Assembly (NCBI RefSeq): GCF_023554555.1
Contig: NZ_JAMJWC010000001.1
Location: 806,001 to 870,000 of the forward strand
Length of the DNA: 64,000 nucleotides
Reading direction: 5' to 3'
Origin: Sphingobacterium sp. lm-10
GTDB taxonomy: Bacteria > Bacteroidota > Bacteroidia > Sphingobacteriales > Sphingobacteriaceae
Shown here: positions 35,247 through 43,925 of the stretch, piece by piece
Numbering within the stretch: position 1 is the first letter of the stretch
Layout of the letters: every line of letters begins with the position of its first letter
Made by a program: the position numbers and the translations under genes
The notes under the pieces: model-generated
What the model was told of the DNA's origin: nothing
What the model saw: only the letters and a program-made list of their open reading frames with translations
Database searches by the model: none

Positions 35247-36716
35247 TTAATTTGATGGTAAGGTAAAATAAAATGTAGAACCCTCTCCTACAGCACTATG
35301 TAGTCCGTAAGTTCCCTGGTGTTGGTTAATAATTTCCGCGCAGATGTACAGTCCGATTCCTAATCCTTGGAAGCGTTCCGAAGATTCTTCAACTCTGTAA
35401 AACTTATCGAAGATATTTTTGTGCTTATGCTTAGGAATACCAATGCCAAAATCTGTCACACTGACCTTTATATGATCAGCAGTTTTTTCGGTTTTGATCA
35501 CCACCCGTCCGGAGTTTGGAGAATATTTGATGGCGTTGGTAAGATAATTTGTCAATACTTGTTCGACTCGAATTTCATCACCAATTAGCTCGTGATCAAT
35601 AGGATCACCAATACGTTCTACTAAAAATTCTCCCGGTGCTAAGGTTTGGTAGATCGTGTCGACCACATTGCTGATCATGGGCTCTAACAGAAACGGTATT
35701 TTATTTATTTTTAAACGACCATTTTCCATTTTGGAGATGTCTAATAAATCTACAATAAGACCATTCAGCTTGTTGAGCTGTGTGTGTACCCGCTGTATGT
35801 AGTTGTGTGCACTATGCTGATCCTGTGGCTCCAGGATACGCTCCAGAAGCTGAACGTAAGCCTTAATGCTCGTCAGAGGTGTTTTCAGCTCATGACTGGC
35901 AATACTTAAAAATTCGTCTTTCTTTTTTTCAATATGTTTTCGATCATCGATGTCTGTAAAAGTACCGACCCACTTCACTACGGATTCATTTTCCTGGATT
36001 GGAATGATGCGTAATAAGTGAAAGCGATGAGTGTTGGAGCCTAACTCCCGAATGCGTGTTTCGCACTCGAATGGGGTCGCTGTAAGTAAATGGGGCTGCC
36101 AGGCATCCATCAGATAGGGATCTTCAGGATGTGTTTCCGGAAATAATTTGGAGGTGACAGAATAGTTGAACCACTTGTTGTTCACGAATTCTATTTCTCC
36201 GGAAGCATCTGCCATAAAGGCGATCTGTGGCAAGGACTCAAGAATCGAACGCAAATGATCCACACGCTCCTTTAACATGTACTGTGTACGTTTGCGCTCC
36301 TCGATCTCCAGGCGGAGCGCTTTCTCTGTACGGTTCAATGCAAGCGTTTGTTCATACAAACGATGAAAAGTCTTTACTTTTAGGATTAAAATATCAGGAT
36401 CAACGGGCTTTGTGACGTAATCAATACCGCCCGAAGCATACCCTTGTGCGATAAACTTCTTATCAGTATTTACTGCAGACAGAAAAATAATGGGGATTTC
36501 TTTAGTTTTATTGAAGCCTGCTAATGATTGAGCTACTTCGAACCCATCCATTCCAGGCATCTGCACATCCAAAATAATTAGGGCATAATCCATTTTCAAA
36601 ACCTTCTTCAAGGCTTCTTCACCCGAACTGGCAGAATCTACATCAAAGCCTTTGCTTGTAAGCAATCGCTCCAGCGAATAAATATTCTCAATGGTATCGT
36701 CAACAATCAGAATCAT
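35247..36716 (-). CDS. Receiver-PAS histidine kinase
   Basis: A 489-residue soluble protein: receiver (about 1-120, with IVDDTIENIYSL, ALIILDVQMPGMDGFE and VTKPVDPDIL), coiled coil (about 122-150), PAS (about 155-265, IAFMADASGEIEFVNNKWF), HisKA with SIASHELKTPLTSIKAY, N-box TNYLTNAIKYSP, G1 VTDFGIGIP and G2 GLGIGLYICAEII. It can both receive and donate phosphate. As the first gene of the array its promoter should be in 36717-36800, where TATTTTTA on the minus strand is an imperfect -7 box. The partner is unknown but the hybrid kinase is only four bases downstream. Confidence 0.92.
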   Translation of the reverse strand: MILIVDDTIENIYSLERLLTSKGFDVDSASSGEEALKKVLKMDYALIILDVQMPGMDGFEVAQSLAGFNKTKEIPIIFLSAVNTDKKFIAQGYASGGIDYVTKPVDPDILILKVKTFHRLYEQTLALNRTEKALRLEIEERKRTQYMLKERVDHLRSILESLPQIAFMADASGEIEFVNNKWFNYSVTSKLFPETHPEDPYLMDAWQPHLLTATPFECETRIRELGSNTHRFHLLRIIPIQENESVVKWVGTFTDIDDRKHIEKKKDEFLSIASHELKTPLTSIKAYVQLLERILEPQDQHSAHNYIQRVHTQLNKLNGLIVDLLDISKMENGRLKINKIPFLLEPMISNVVDTIYQTLAPGEFLVERIGDPIDHELIGDEIRVEQVLTNYLTNAIKYSPNSGRVVIKTEKTADHIKVSVTDFGIGIPKHKHKNIFDKFYRVEESSERFQGLGIGLYICAEIINQHQGTYGLHSAVGEGSTFYFTLPSN

Positions 36717-36929
36717 GTAGGTTCTCTAAAACAGTTTTTTTCAGCAGTAGACTATAATGCTCTTTAATATTTTTTTTAAAAATAGCATTATTTTGTGATA
36801 AGGCAGTTTGCCGACAATGGAGCAAATATCGCTCCATTTATAGATTTAAAAAGGCTGCTGAATGGAATTTATTTCTAAAGCGTAGCGTTATAACTTGGGT
36901 GTAATAACATTAACCTGATGACATCAAAA

Positions 36930-36954
36930 TCAGGCAGTATAACTTACTGCCTGA
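36930..36954 (-). terminator. Terminator hairpin after the acidic-protein gene
   Basis: TCAGGCAGTA (36930-36939) pairs with TACTGCCTGA (36945-36954) over a five-base loop. On the minus strand a short U-run (TTTT) follows. It lies 16 bases after the stop at 36970. The rest of 36717-36929 shows no gene. Confidence 0.65.
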
Positions 36955-36969
36955 CGATAATAATTGTTT

Positions 36970-37425
36970 TTAATGATTTTGATGGGTAATCGGATTGTCG
37001 TCTCCGTCGGCATCATCTTTTTTAGGATACCCTTCTGCATCCAGATTATTTGAAGCGTCTTCTGGCTGTTCACTCAGTTTTTCGTCCAATTCGTCAACTT
37101 GAATATCACTATCCGTTACAATACGATCCAATTCCTCCAGTTTGCCGTCCAATTCACTTTGGCTATCCTGATACTCACTTTGTGCATAGGGATTTGCTTC
37201 ATCATACAGCGAACCGTCTTCCTGTCCTTCTGGCGCAGCCGTATCGTAAGGTAGTGGATGATCGTATTCCGTATCATCGCCCCCGGCATCAGCATCTAAT
37301 TCGAAACTATCCTGTTCTTCGTTGTATTTTAAGGTTTCGCCTGTCACTTCTGCATCATTTTGAACCTCTTCGTTATCAAATGGCAACTGATCGGATGGGT
37401 TTTCTTTTTTATTTTCTTCTGACAT
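36970..37425 (-). CDS. Acidic, probably disordered hypothetical protein
   Basis: A 151-residue protein dominated by Asp, Glu, Gln, Asn and Ser, with no Cys or Trp and no Met after the start. Blocks such as DADAGGDDTEYDHPLPYDTAAPEGQEDG indicate an intrinsically disordered, highly negatively charged chain; a short amphipathic stretch (ELDGKLEELDRIVTDSDIQVDELDEKLSEQ) may form a helix. No known domain was recognised. A GGAGAT stretch precedes the ATG, a stronger ribosome site than usual here. It has its own terminator. It stands alone between the signalling array and a porin gene, so no role can be inferred. Confidence 0.7.
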   Translation of the reverse strand: MSEENKKENPSDQLPFDNEEVQNDAEVTGETLKYNEEQDSFELDADAGGDDTEYDHPLPYDTAAPEGQEDGSLYDEANPYAQSEYQDSQSELDGKLEELDRIVTDSDIQVDELDEKLSEQPEDASNNLDAEGYPKKDDADGDDNPITHQNH

Positions 37426-37521
37426 AGTATCTCCAATTAATGTTTACATGATAGATTTATTATCTATAGTGATAACAAAGGATTACCCATAGCGTTTGCC
37501 TATGATGAAAATATACTGATG

Positions 37522-38721
37522 CTAAAAATTCAGCTGTGCCTGCAATCGTAAGAGGTTTCCGCGTTGTAAGTTGTTTGGAAGTTGCTGATCTTCATAGCGT
37601 CTAGAAGAGATGGTGTACATGGCTACTAATTCAAAATACCTGGATGGTTGCCATTCTACACCAAGCTCTAATTCTTTCACGTCATAACTTCGGGCATCTT
37701 GCTCATGTTTTTTTCCTCCTTTATATTGCTGTAGGCGAGTAAATGGTATAAAAATTTGATTTTTGAACTGTGTCATATAAGAAAGCGTCACATACCCACC
37801 AGCTAAAGACTTGGTATCAATGGCCTGTTGTAATCCATTGTATTCTGGTCCACGGCCAATGTTATACTCTGCCTGTATACCAAACGGTTGTGGGTAGAGC
37901 ACAAACGATGCTGCAACCCGTTGATCCAGGTAATCTCGATCGGCATCAACAGAAATACCTTCACTGATCCGGTTCTGAGAGATGATGAAACGACCCGTGT
38001 ACGCTTGTAATCCTGGCTCGATGATCTGATCTCCCAACTCCATTGGATAACTAAAACGGGAAACTACGTGCATGCCTTTGTTACCCTCGGGATTATTAGC
38101 AGTTTGTCCGTTATATACGCCAAACGCAAAAACCCCATAATCTCCAGATCCCTTCAATCCTTTTGCAATCAGCTCTGCAAAAAGTCTTCTCTTTTCCTGC
38201 GGTGCCCAATAGAAGAAAACACCCAGGTCGCGTTCATTACGGAGTGCACTATTTGTACCATCTGCACGATCCAATGGAAGCCTATTCTGACTGGATTGCA
38301 TATTTTCGAAACCGTACGGCACCTTGCTCTGCCCAATACGGAGCCGAAATTCATTTTTAGCATCCAAACCTAGATCGAAATAGGCATCTCTTAACTGGCC
38401 ATAATTTAAACCACCCTGTGCAGAACTGGCGAAATCAGGTTGTATATAAAAATAAATTCGATCGTTGAGCTGCCCAGAAAAAATGAGCCGCACACGACGT
38501 AAAAAAAAACCTCCACCCTCACCCCAACTGGCATCGCATTGCTCGCAGCCTAGATTAGGGTTTGTCTCCAACAGACGATTGTAGCGAGCTTGCACATATC
38601 CCCGCATATTGATCGCTTGATACCAAGGTTTTTCTTGCGTTGTTATAGAAGATTTCTCTTGTGCCATCGTGTTAGACACAGTTATTAGCAGTAAAAAAAA
38701 AGTAATTCGAAACAATGACAT
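37522..38721 (-). CDS. Phosphate-selective-porin-type outer-membrane protein (OprO/OprP-like)
   Basis: A 399-residue porin with signal peptide MSLFRITFFLLLITVSNTMAQ. The N-terminal half has the porin O/P pattern: GYVQARYNRLLE, FFLRRVRLIFSGQLNDRIYFYIQPDFAS and DAYFDLGLDAKNEFRLRIGQSKVPYGFENMQSSQNRLPLDRAD. The C-terminal strands alternate hydrophobic residues and end in LQAQLNF with a terminal Phe. It should form a beta-barrel pore for anions such as phosphate or pyrophosphate; exact selectivity is not readable. A near -7 box (TATTTTCG) lies upstream on the minus strand. It is a single-gene unit divergent from the DUF6438 lipoprotein. Confidence 0.82.
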   Translation of the reverse strand: MSLFRITFFLLLITVSNTMAQEKSSITTQEKPWYQAINMRGYVQARYNRLLETNPNLGCEQCDASWGEGGGFFLRRVRLIFSGQLNDRIYFYIQPDFASSAQGGLNYGQLRDAYFDLGLDAKNEFRLRIGQSKVPYGFENMQSSQNRLPLDRADGTNSALRNERDLGVFFYWAPQEKRRLFAELIAKGLKGSGDYGVFAFGVYNGQTANNPEGNKGMHVVSRFSYPMELGDQIIEPGLQAYTGRFIISQNRISEGISVDADRDYLDQRVAASFVLYPQPFGIQAEYNIGRGPEYNGLQQAIDTKSLAGGYVTLSYMTQFKNQIFIPFTRLQQYKGGKKHEQDARSYDVKELELGVEWQPSRYFELVAMYTISSRRYEDQQLPNNLQRGNLLRLQAQLNF

Positions 38722-38794
38722 TTAAACGTAAGATCAATTTAATGTTAAAATATGTGCCGAAAATAATTACTTAATACTATGGTAATATCAAGTG

Positions 38795-38819
38795 ATATGT
38801 TAATTAATAATATGTTAAT
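38795..38819. repeat. Direct repeat ATATGTTAAT x2 in the porin/lipoprotein divergent region
   Basis: ATATGTTAAT occurs at 38795-38804 and 38810-38819, 15 bases apart, in the very AT-rich 243-base gap between divergent genes. It could be a regulator site or reflect base composition. Confidence 0.25.
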
Positions 38820-38964
38820 ATTTGATTGATGATTACATAATAAATACTTAACATTATCTTAATACTTAGGAAAATAATGGCTTTTACAGCACTTTGACAT
38901 CAACGATTTAGACAATAAAAAAGCTTTGGCAATGTTTTTGGAAAGATTCAGTTAAACATCAACT

Positions 38965-39453
38965 ATGAAAAATTCCGCACTAATTATTTTAGTTTCTTGC
39001 GTGCTATTGGGATCATGCATGAAACCTTCAACAAACAGCAATAAAAAGTTGGACCAGATCAGCCTGATTACTATTTCGAGAACACCTTGTTTTGGCACCT
39101 GTCCTATTTATACCTTACAAATAGATAAGCATTGTGTCGCTACCTTGGAAGCGGTAGATCATCTACCAAATGGCCTAAAGGGCCGGTACGAAACCAATCT
39201 TCCAGAAAAAGAATGGATGAAATTGATTAAGAAACTAGAGCAGATGAATTATAGCAGTCTAGAAGATACTTACGGAAATCGGCAAATTAGCGACCTTCCT
39301 TCGGTAATATCTTCCATTAGCTATGAAGATGGTGATATGAAGAAAATAGATGATTATGGTGCGCGAGGTAACCAGGAGCTTAGCGAACTATATGCCTATA
39401 TAGATGCCTTGATAGGCACACTGGATTGGGAATCGACCGACGGTAACCAATAA
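38965..39453 (+). CDS. DUF6438 lipoprotein
   Basis: A 162-residue lipoprotein: signal peptide ending in LLGSCMKPS with Cys as the probable lipidated residue. The DUF6438 signature is ISRTPCFGTCPIYTLQIDKHCVATLEAVD, with two conserved Cys and PCFGTCP, followed by YGNRQISDLPSVISSISYEDG. The function of the domain is unknown; it is common in this phylum and in cell-envelope lipoproteins. It ends at a strong terminator, so it is a single-gene unit. Its upstream region is shared with the divergent porin. Confidence 0.82.
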   Translation: MKNSALIILVSCVLLGSCMKPSTNSNKKLDQISLITISRTPCFGTCPIYTLQIDKHCVATLEAVDHLPNGLKGRYETNLPEKEWMKLIKKLEQMNYSSLEDTYGNRQISDLPSVISSISYEDGDMKKIDDYGARGNQELSELYAYIDALIGTLDWESTDGNQ

Positions 39454-39478
39454 GGTCTTTATTACTAGATACTTTATC

Positions 39479-39510
39479 AAAGCATCGTCATCCATTGGCG
39501 ATGCTTTTTT
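39479..39510 (+). terminator. Intrinsic terminator of the DUF6438 gene
   Basis: Bases 39479-39489 pair with 39497-39507 (AAAGCATCG core) around a seven-base loop and run into six T at 39505-39510, the classic form of an intrinsic terminator. Confidence 0.9.
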
Positions 39511-39680
39511 GTGTAAAAAGATCCTCCGAACTACTCTATGCACTACCTGATTACTGACCCTTTATCATAAAAAGGTCAAAGTGTAAAACTTGCTTTATTA
39601 TTTCCCAAAATTGCAGTTCCTTTGCATTACTTATCAGACTGAATATTATACCATAAAAGTCAGATAGTAGTACGATACAT

Positions 39681-42236
39681 ATGAATAACGCATATTTAAG
39701 ATCAGTAATAACACTTATGGTGGTTATACTGTTTGCAGTTTCTGGCTCGGCACAGACCATCATTATTAAAGGAAAAGTCAAAGACGGGTATACTTTGGAG
39801 CCCATTCCATATGCCAGTATCAACGTGGTTGGTTTAAGCTCCTATGGAACGGCTAGCAATGAGCGAGGCGAATTCTCCTTACAGATTAATGGACCACAAC
39901 GTACTCTATCTATAAGTTCTGTTGGATACGATGTAAGAGAGGTAACTTTGAGTGAGGAAAATGAACAATATGAAGACATATTTCTGTACGCTCAAAATGC
40001 TATCGAAGCCGTATCTGTTAAAGCTCCCAAGTTAAAGTACTCCAATAAAGATAACCCAGCAGTGGAGCTGATCCGTCAGGTGGTAGCGCACCGGGATGAG
40101 AACCGATTAACGGGTCAGGATTATGTAGAATACAACCAGTATGAAAAGATTGTATTAGGGCTGAGCAACCTTAGCGAAAAATTCAAAAACCGTAAGATTT
40201 TCAAGAATTATCAATTTCTGTTTCAGCAGGATAGTTTAGGAACGGATGATTCTTCCTATGTACTGCCTGCCTTTATGGAAGAAAAATACACTAAAAACTA
40301 TTACCGTAAAAATCCGAAAACCACTTCGCAAGAAGTACTAGCGCAAAAACAGGCAGATTTTGATCCGCGTTTTGTAGATAATTCCGGCTTGAGCAATTAT
40401 TTGAAACGACTGTACGATGAGGTAGAGATTTATGACAATAACGTCACTATTCTGACGAATCAGTTTCTCAGCCCTATTGCGAATACAGCGCCTAACTTTT
40501 ATCGTTTCTACATCACGGATACGATTAAAAATGGCACGGAAGAGTTGGTAGAATTAAGTTTTTTCCCTAGGAACAAAAGTAACCTCCTCTTCAAAGGTAA
40601 ACTACACGTCACGATGGATGGGAAATATGCCGTGAAATATGCCGTGATGAGTGTAAATAAAGAGATCAATCTTAATTTTGTACGTGGCTTGGATGTCGAG
40701 TTGTTCTTTGATAAAGACAATCAGGATAAGTATTACCTAACTAAGAGTGACCTGGATATTGAGTTCTCCCTTACTGGAAAAGGTAAAGGCATACGTGGAA
40801 AACGTGTAGTCATGCTGGACAATTACACGAGTGGGCTGGTTAGGGCAGATAGTGTTTATCAAACAGCTAGAAATACGACGAATACACCCTCGGCAAACCA
40901 AACTCCGGTAGACTGGACAGCCATTCGTCCAGAACCTTTGGCGGCTAATGAAGCGGTGGTATACCAGAATATTGAAGGATTGCAAAATATGTCATCTTTC
41001 AAACGAATTATGGATATTTCTTCTCTTGTCCTTGCCGGTTATAAACAAGCAGGGCCGGTAGAAATCGGACCGGTGAATACCTTCTACTCTTATAATCCGG
41101 TAGAGGGATTGCGTTTGCGGTTAGGCGGGCGCACGACAGAACAATTAAGTGAGCGTTTTTACGCGGAGGCATTTGGTGCCTACGGTACAAGAGATCAGCA
41201 ATGGAAATACTTTGTAAGTGGTACATACGCCCTAAATAAGAAGTCTCCCTATAAATTTCCACAGCATTATATCCGCGCCTCGGTATCGCACGACACCAAG
41301 ATCCCGGGCCAGAACCTGGATTTTATTCAGGAGGATAATATCTTGCTCTCTTTCAAACGTGGTGAGGATTTAAGTTATTTATATAATGAGCAGTATCGCT
41401 TGGATTACAAACTAGAGATGGAAGGTAATTTTGCGTTCACATCTGGGTTGAATGTCTGGAAACAGATGCCAGCAGGCGTATTGGCTTATCGGCAGATCCA
41501 GCCGGATGGCACCACGCGTAACATTTCGGAACTCAACACCACAGAAGTACATGTTGGCGTGCGCTGGGCACCAAACGAGCAGTTTTACCAAGGTAAAAAC
41601 TACCGTACGCCGATCGTAAACGAATTTCCAATATTCAATCTGAATTATACTGCAGGGCTAAAAAATGTATTAAACGGAGAATACAATTATCATAACTTCA
41701 CCGCAGGTGCATTCAAGCGTGTATATCTCTCTCAGTTGGGTTATGCAGATGTGAATATCGATGGTACGTATATTCTTGGAAATAACATTCCTTATCCGTT
41801 GTTGACAATACATCGTGCCAATCAGACCTACGCCTACCAGCTTAGCTCGTACAATCTCATGAACTTTATGGAGTTTGTATCTGATCATCATGCCGCATTG
41901 CAGGTGCAATATTATATGAATGGATTTTTGTTCAACAAAATTCCATTGTTAAAGAAACTCAAGCTTCGCGAAGTATTTAGCTTTAAAGGTATCTACGGCG
42001 GCCTACGGGATAGCAACAATCCCGATATCTCCAATCAGGTATACGAATGGCAGCGCAATTCGGATGGTGTGGTATCTTCGTATACCTTCGAAGGATCTCC
42101 TTATATGGAGGCCAGCGTAGGTGTCGCTAATATTTTTAAAATTTTACGGGTAGATGCTGTGAAGCGATTGTCTTATCTCGATCATCCCAACGCACCAAAT
42201 TGGGGCATCCGCGCACGTATCAAGTTTGATTTTTAG
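39681..42236 (+). CDS. DUF5686 outer-membrane protein with carboxypeptidase-like domain
   Basis: An 851-residue exported protein. Signal peptide with a hydrophobic stretch VITLMVVILFAVSGSAQ; a carboxypeptidase regulatory-like beta-sandwich (about 30-110, IIIKGKVKDGYTLEPIPYASINVVGLSSYGTASNERGEFSL) and a large DUF5686 region ending in a barrel-like C-terminus (GIRARIKFDF, terminal Phe). DUF5686 proteins are typical of Bacteroidota outer membranes; their cargo is unknown. It has no SusD neighbour and no TonB plug, so it is not a SusC. It stands alone, with trpS 41 bases downstream but with that gene's own promoter-like box. Confidence 0.85.
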   Translation: MNNAYLRSVITLMVVILFAVSGSAQTIIIKGKVKDGYTLEPIPYASINVVGLSSYGTASNERGEFSLQINGPQRTLSISSVGYDVREVTLSEENEQYEDIFLYAQNAIEAVSVKAPKLKYSNKDNPAVELIRQVVAHRDENRLTGQDYVEYNQYEKIVLGLSNLSEKFKNRKIFKNYQFLFQQDSLGTDDSSYVLPAFMEEKYTKNYYRKNPKTTSQEVLAQKQADFDPRFVDNSGLSNYLKRLYDEVEIYDNNVTILTNQFLSPIANTAPNFYRFYITDTIKNGTEELVELSFFPRNKSNLLFKGKLHVTMDGKYAVKYAVMSVNKEINLNFVRGLDVELFFDKDNQDKYYLTKSDLDIEFSLTGKGKGIRGKRVVMLDNYTSGLVRADSVYQTARNTTNTPSANQTPVDWTAIRPEPLAANEAVVYQNIEGLQNMSSFKRIMDISSLVLAGYKQAGPVEIGPVNTFYSYNPVEGLRLRLGGRTTEQLSERFYAEAFGAYGTRDQQWKYFVSGTYALNKKSPYKFPQHYIRASVSHDTKIPGQNLDFIQEDNILLSFKRGEDLSYLYNEQYRLDYKLEMEGNFAFTSGLNVWKQMPAGVLAYRQIQPDGTTRNISELNTTEVHVGVRWAPNEQFYQGKNYRTPIVNEFPIFNLNYTAGLKNVLNGEYNYHNFTAGAFKRVYLSQLGYADVNIDGTYILGNNIPYPLLTIHRANQTYAYQLSSYNLMNFMEFVSDHHAALQVQYYMNGFLFNKIPLLKKLKLREVFSFKGIYGGLRDSNNPDISNQVYEWQRNSDGVVSSYTFEGSPYMEASVGVANIFKILRVDAVKRLSYLDHPNAPNWGIRARIKFDF

Positions 42237-42277
42237 CCTTTCAGAAGCTCCTATTTTTTCGTAATTTCGCTGTAATT

Positions 42278-43273
42278 ATGGAAACAGTAGTTAGTGGAAT
42301 TAGAAGTACCGGGAAGTTACACCTTGGTAATTATTATGGGGCGTTAAGCAATTTTGTAAAAATGCAGGATGAATACAACTGTTTCTTCTTCATTGCAGAT
42401 TTACATTCTTTGACAACACACCCTACACCAGGTGACTTGAGCCGTACTGTACGTCAAGTGGTAGTAGAATATTTAGCAGCCGGAATTGATCCGGAAAAAT
42501 CTACGATCTACGTACAATCAGACGTGCCACAGGTAGCTGAGCTGTATCTTTACATGAATATGAATGCGTATCTAGGTGAACTGGAGCGTGCGACTGCGTT
42601 TAAAGATAAGGTAAGAGCCAATCCGGATAATGTGAATGCCGGACTGCTTACCTACCCCGTATTAATGGCTTGTGATATCCTGATCCATCATGCTACAAAA
42701 GTTCCGGTCGGAAAAGATCAGGAGCAGCATTTAGAGATGACCCGTACTTTTGGTAATCGCTTCAATCGTTTATATGAAGTGGATTACTTTAAGGAACCCT
42801 ACGCTTTTAGCTACTCAGACAAATTGGTCAAAATACCAGGTCTGGATGGACAAGGAAAAATGGGTAAATCCAATGGCGATGCTAGCTGTGTATACCTGTC
42901 GGATAGCCCGGAAGTAATTCGTAAGAAAGTGATGCGCGCGGTGTCAGACTCAGGCCCAACAACACCAAACCAAGCTAAGCCAGAATCCATTCAGAATCTC
43001 TTTGATTTAATGAAAGTCGTATCCAGCGCAGATACGTATACGCACTTTGATGATTTGTATAACAACTGCGCTATCCGTTACGGTGATTTTAAGAAGCAAT
43101 TGGCAGAAGATATGGTTTTGGCGACAGAGCCGGTTCGCTCGCGTATAGAAGAGATCTCTGCAGATGAGGCCTACCTGAGCAAAGTCATCCAACTCGGCGC
43201 AGAAAAGGCTGCTGCCAGTGCAGACCGCACGATTAAAGAGGTACGTGAAATTATTGGATTGAAAAAAATATAA
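42278..43273 (+). CDS. trpS: Tryptophan-tRNA ligase
   Basis: A 331-residue class I aminoacyl-tRNA synthetase, usual bacterial TrpS length. It charges tRNA-Trp. Motifs: the HIGH equivalent GKLHLGNYYGAL near the N-terminus, DLHSLTTHP, MNAYLGELERATAFKDK, HHATKVPVGKDQEQHLEM, and the KMSKS equivalent GQGKMGKSNGDAS. TAATTTCG at 42262-42269 is one base off the -7 consensus and gives a leader under ten bases. The deoxynucleoside kinase gene follows after two bases. Confidence 0.95.
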   Translation: METVVSGIRSTGKLHLGNYYGALSNFVKMQDEYNCFFFIADLHSLTTHPTPGDLSRTVRQVVVEYLAAGIDPEKSTIYVQSDVPQVAELYLYMNMNAYLGELERATAFKDKVRANPDNVNAGLLTYPVLMACDILIHHATKVPVGKDQEQHLEMTRTFGNRFNRLYEVDYFKEPYAFSYSDKLVKIPGLDGQGKMGKSNGDASCVYLSDSPEVIRKKVMRAVSDSGPTTPNQAKPESIQNLFDLMKVVSSADTYTHFDDLYNNCAIRYGDFKKQLAEDMVLATEPVRSRIEEISADEAYLSKVIQLGAEKAAASADRTIKEVREIIGLKKI

Positions 43274-43275
43274 CG

Positions 43276-43890
43276 ATGCATATAGCTGTAGTAGGAAATA
43301 TCGGTGCCGGAAAGACCACACTAACGGAATTACTAGCACGCCACCTCAAGTATGAACCACAGTTTGAGGCGGTGGAGAATAATCCATATTTGGAAGACTT
43401 TTATAGTGATATGAAGCGTTGGGCTTTCAATCTACAGATCTTCTTTCTAAATAGCCGATTTCGCCACATTGTAGAATTGCAAAACAGAAATATCGACATG
43501 ATTCAAGATCGTACGATCTATGAAGATGCGTATATATTTGCAGAGAACCTTTTCGACATGGGTTTGATGTCTGCCCGAGATTTTGAAAACTACAGTAATA
43601 TTTTTCAGAGCATCGTCCATTACATTCAGCCACCAGATTTGTTGATCTACCTGCGTGCATCTGTACCTACATTGGTCAATAATATACAGAAGCGTGGCCG
43701 TGATTATGAGTCTGGAATACGTTTGGACTACCTTTCCAAGCTTAACGACAAGTACGAAAAATGGATTGGTAATTATAAAGAAGGAAAACTATTGATCCTG
43801 GATAAGGATAACTTGGATTTCGCACAAAAGCCAGAAGATCTGGGTATGGTGATCCAAAAGATTGAAGCCGAATTATTCGGATTGTTTTAA
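43276..43890 (+). CDS. Deoxynucleoside kinase
   Basis: A 204-residue P-loop kinase of the deoxynucleoside kinase family (dCK/dGK/dAK type) that phosphorylates deoxynucleosides in the salvage pathway. The P-loop is GNIGAGKTTL, the base-discriminating and ERS-type region is DRTIYEDAYIFAENL, and IYLRASVPTLVNNIQKRGRDYE forms the lid-associated Arg-rich part. Specificity cannot be told. It starts two bases after trpS, so the genes are co-transcribed although functionally unlinked. Confidence 0.9.
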   Translation: MHIAVVGNIGAGKTTLTELLARHLKYEPQFEAVENNPYLEDFYSDMKRWAFNLQIFFLNSRFRHIVELQNRNIDMIQDRTIYEDAYIFAENLFDMGLMSARDFENYSNIFQSIVHYIQPPDLLIYLRASVPTLVNNIQKRGRDYESGIRLDYLSKLNDKYEKWIGNYKEGKLLILDKDNLDFAQKPEDLGMVIQKIEAELFGLF

Positions 43891-43892
43891 TG

Positions 43893-43925
43893 CATTTAAG
43901 CTAAGGTAAAACCTTAGCTTAAATG
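43893..43925. terminator. 15-bp hairpin between convergent dNK and aldo/keto reductase genes
   Basis: Bases 43893-43907 pair perfectly with 43911-43925 around AAA. The right arm overlaps the last codons and stop of the aldo/keto reductase gene, and the left arm begins two bases after the dNK stop. No U-run in either direction. Confidence 0.6.

Noticed and set aside
39551..39823. Minus-strand frame of 90 codons before and over the DUF5686 gene start
   Set aside because: It overlaps the signal peptide of the real gene, has no family and no promoter.
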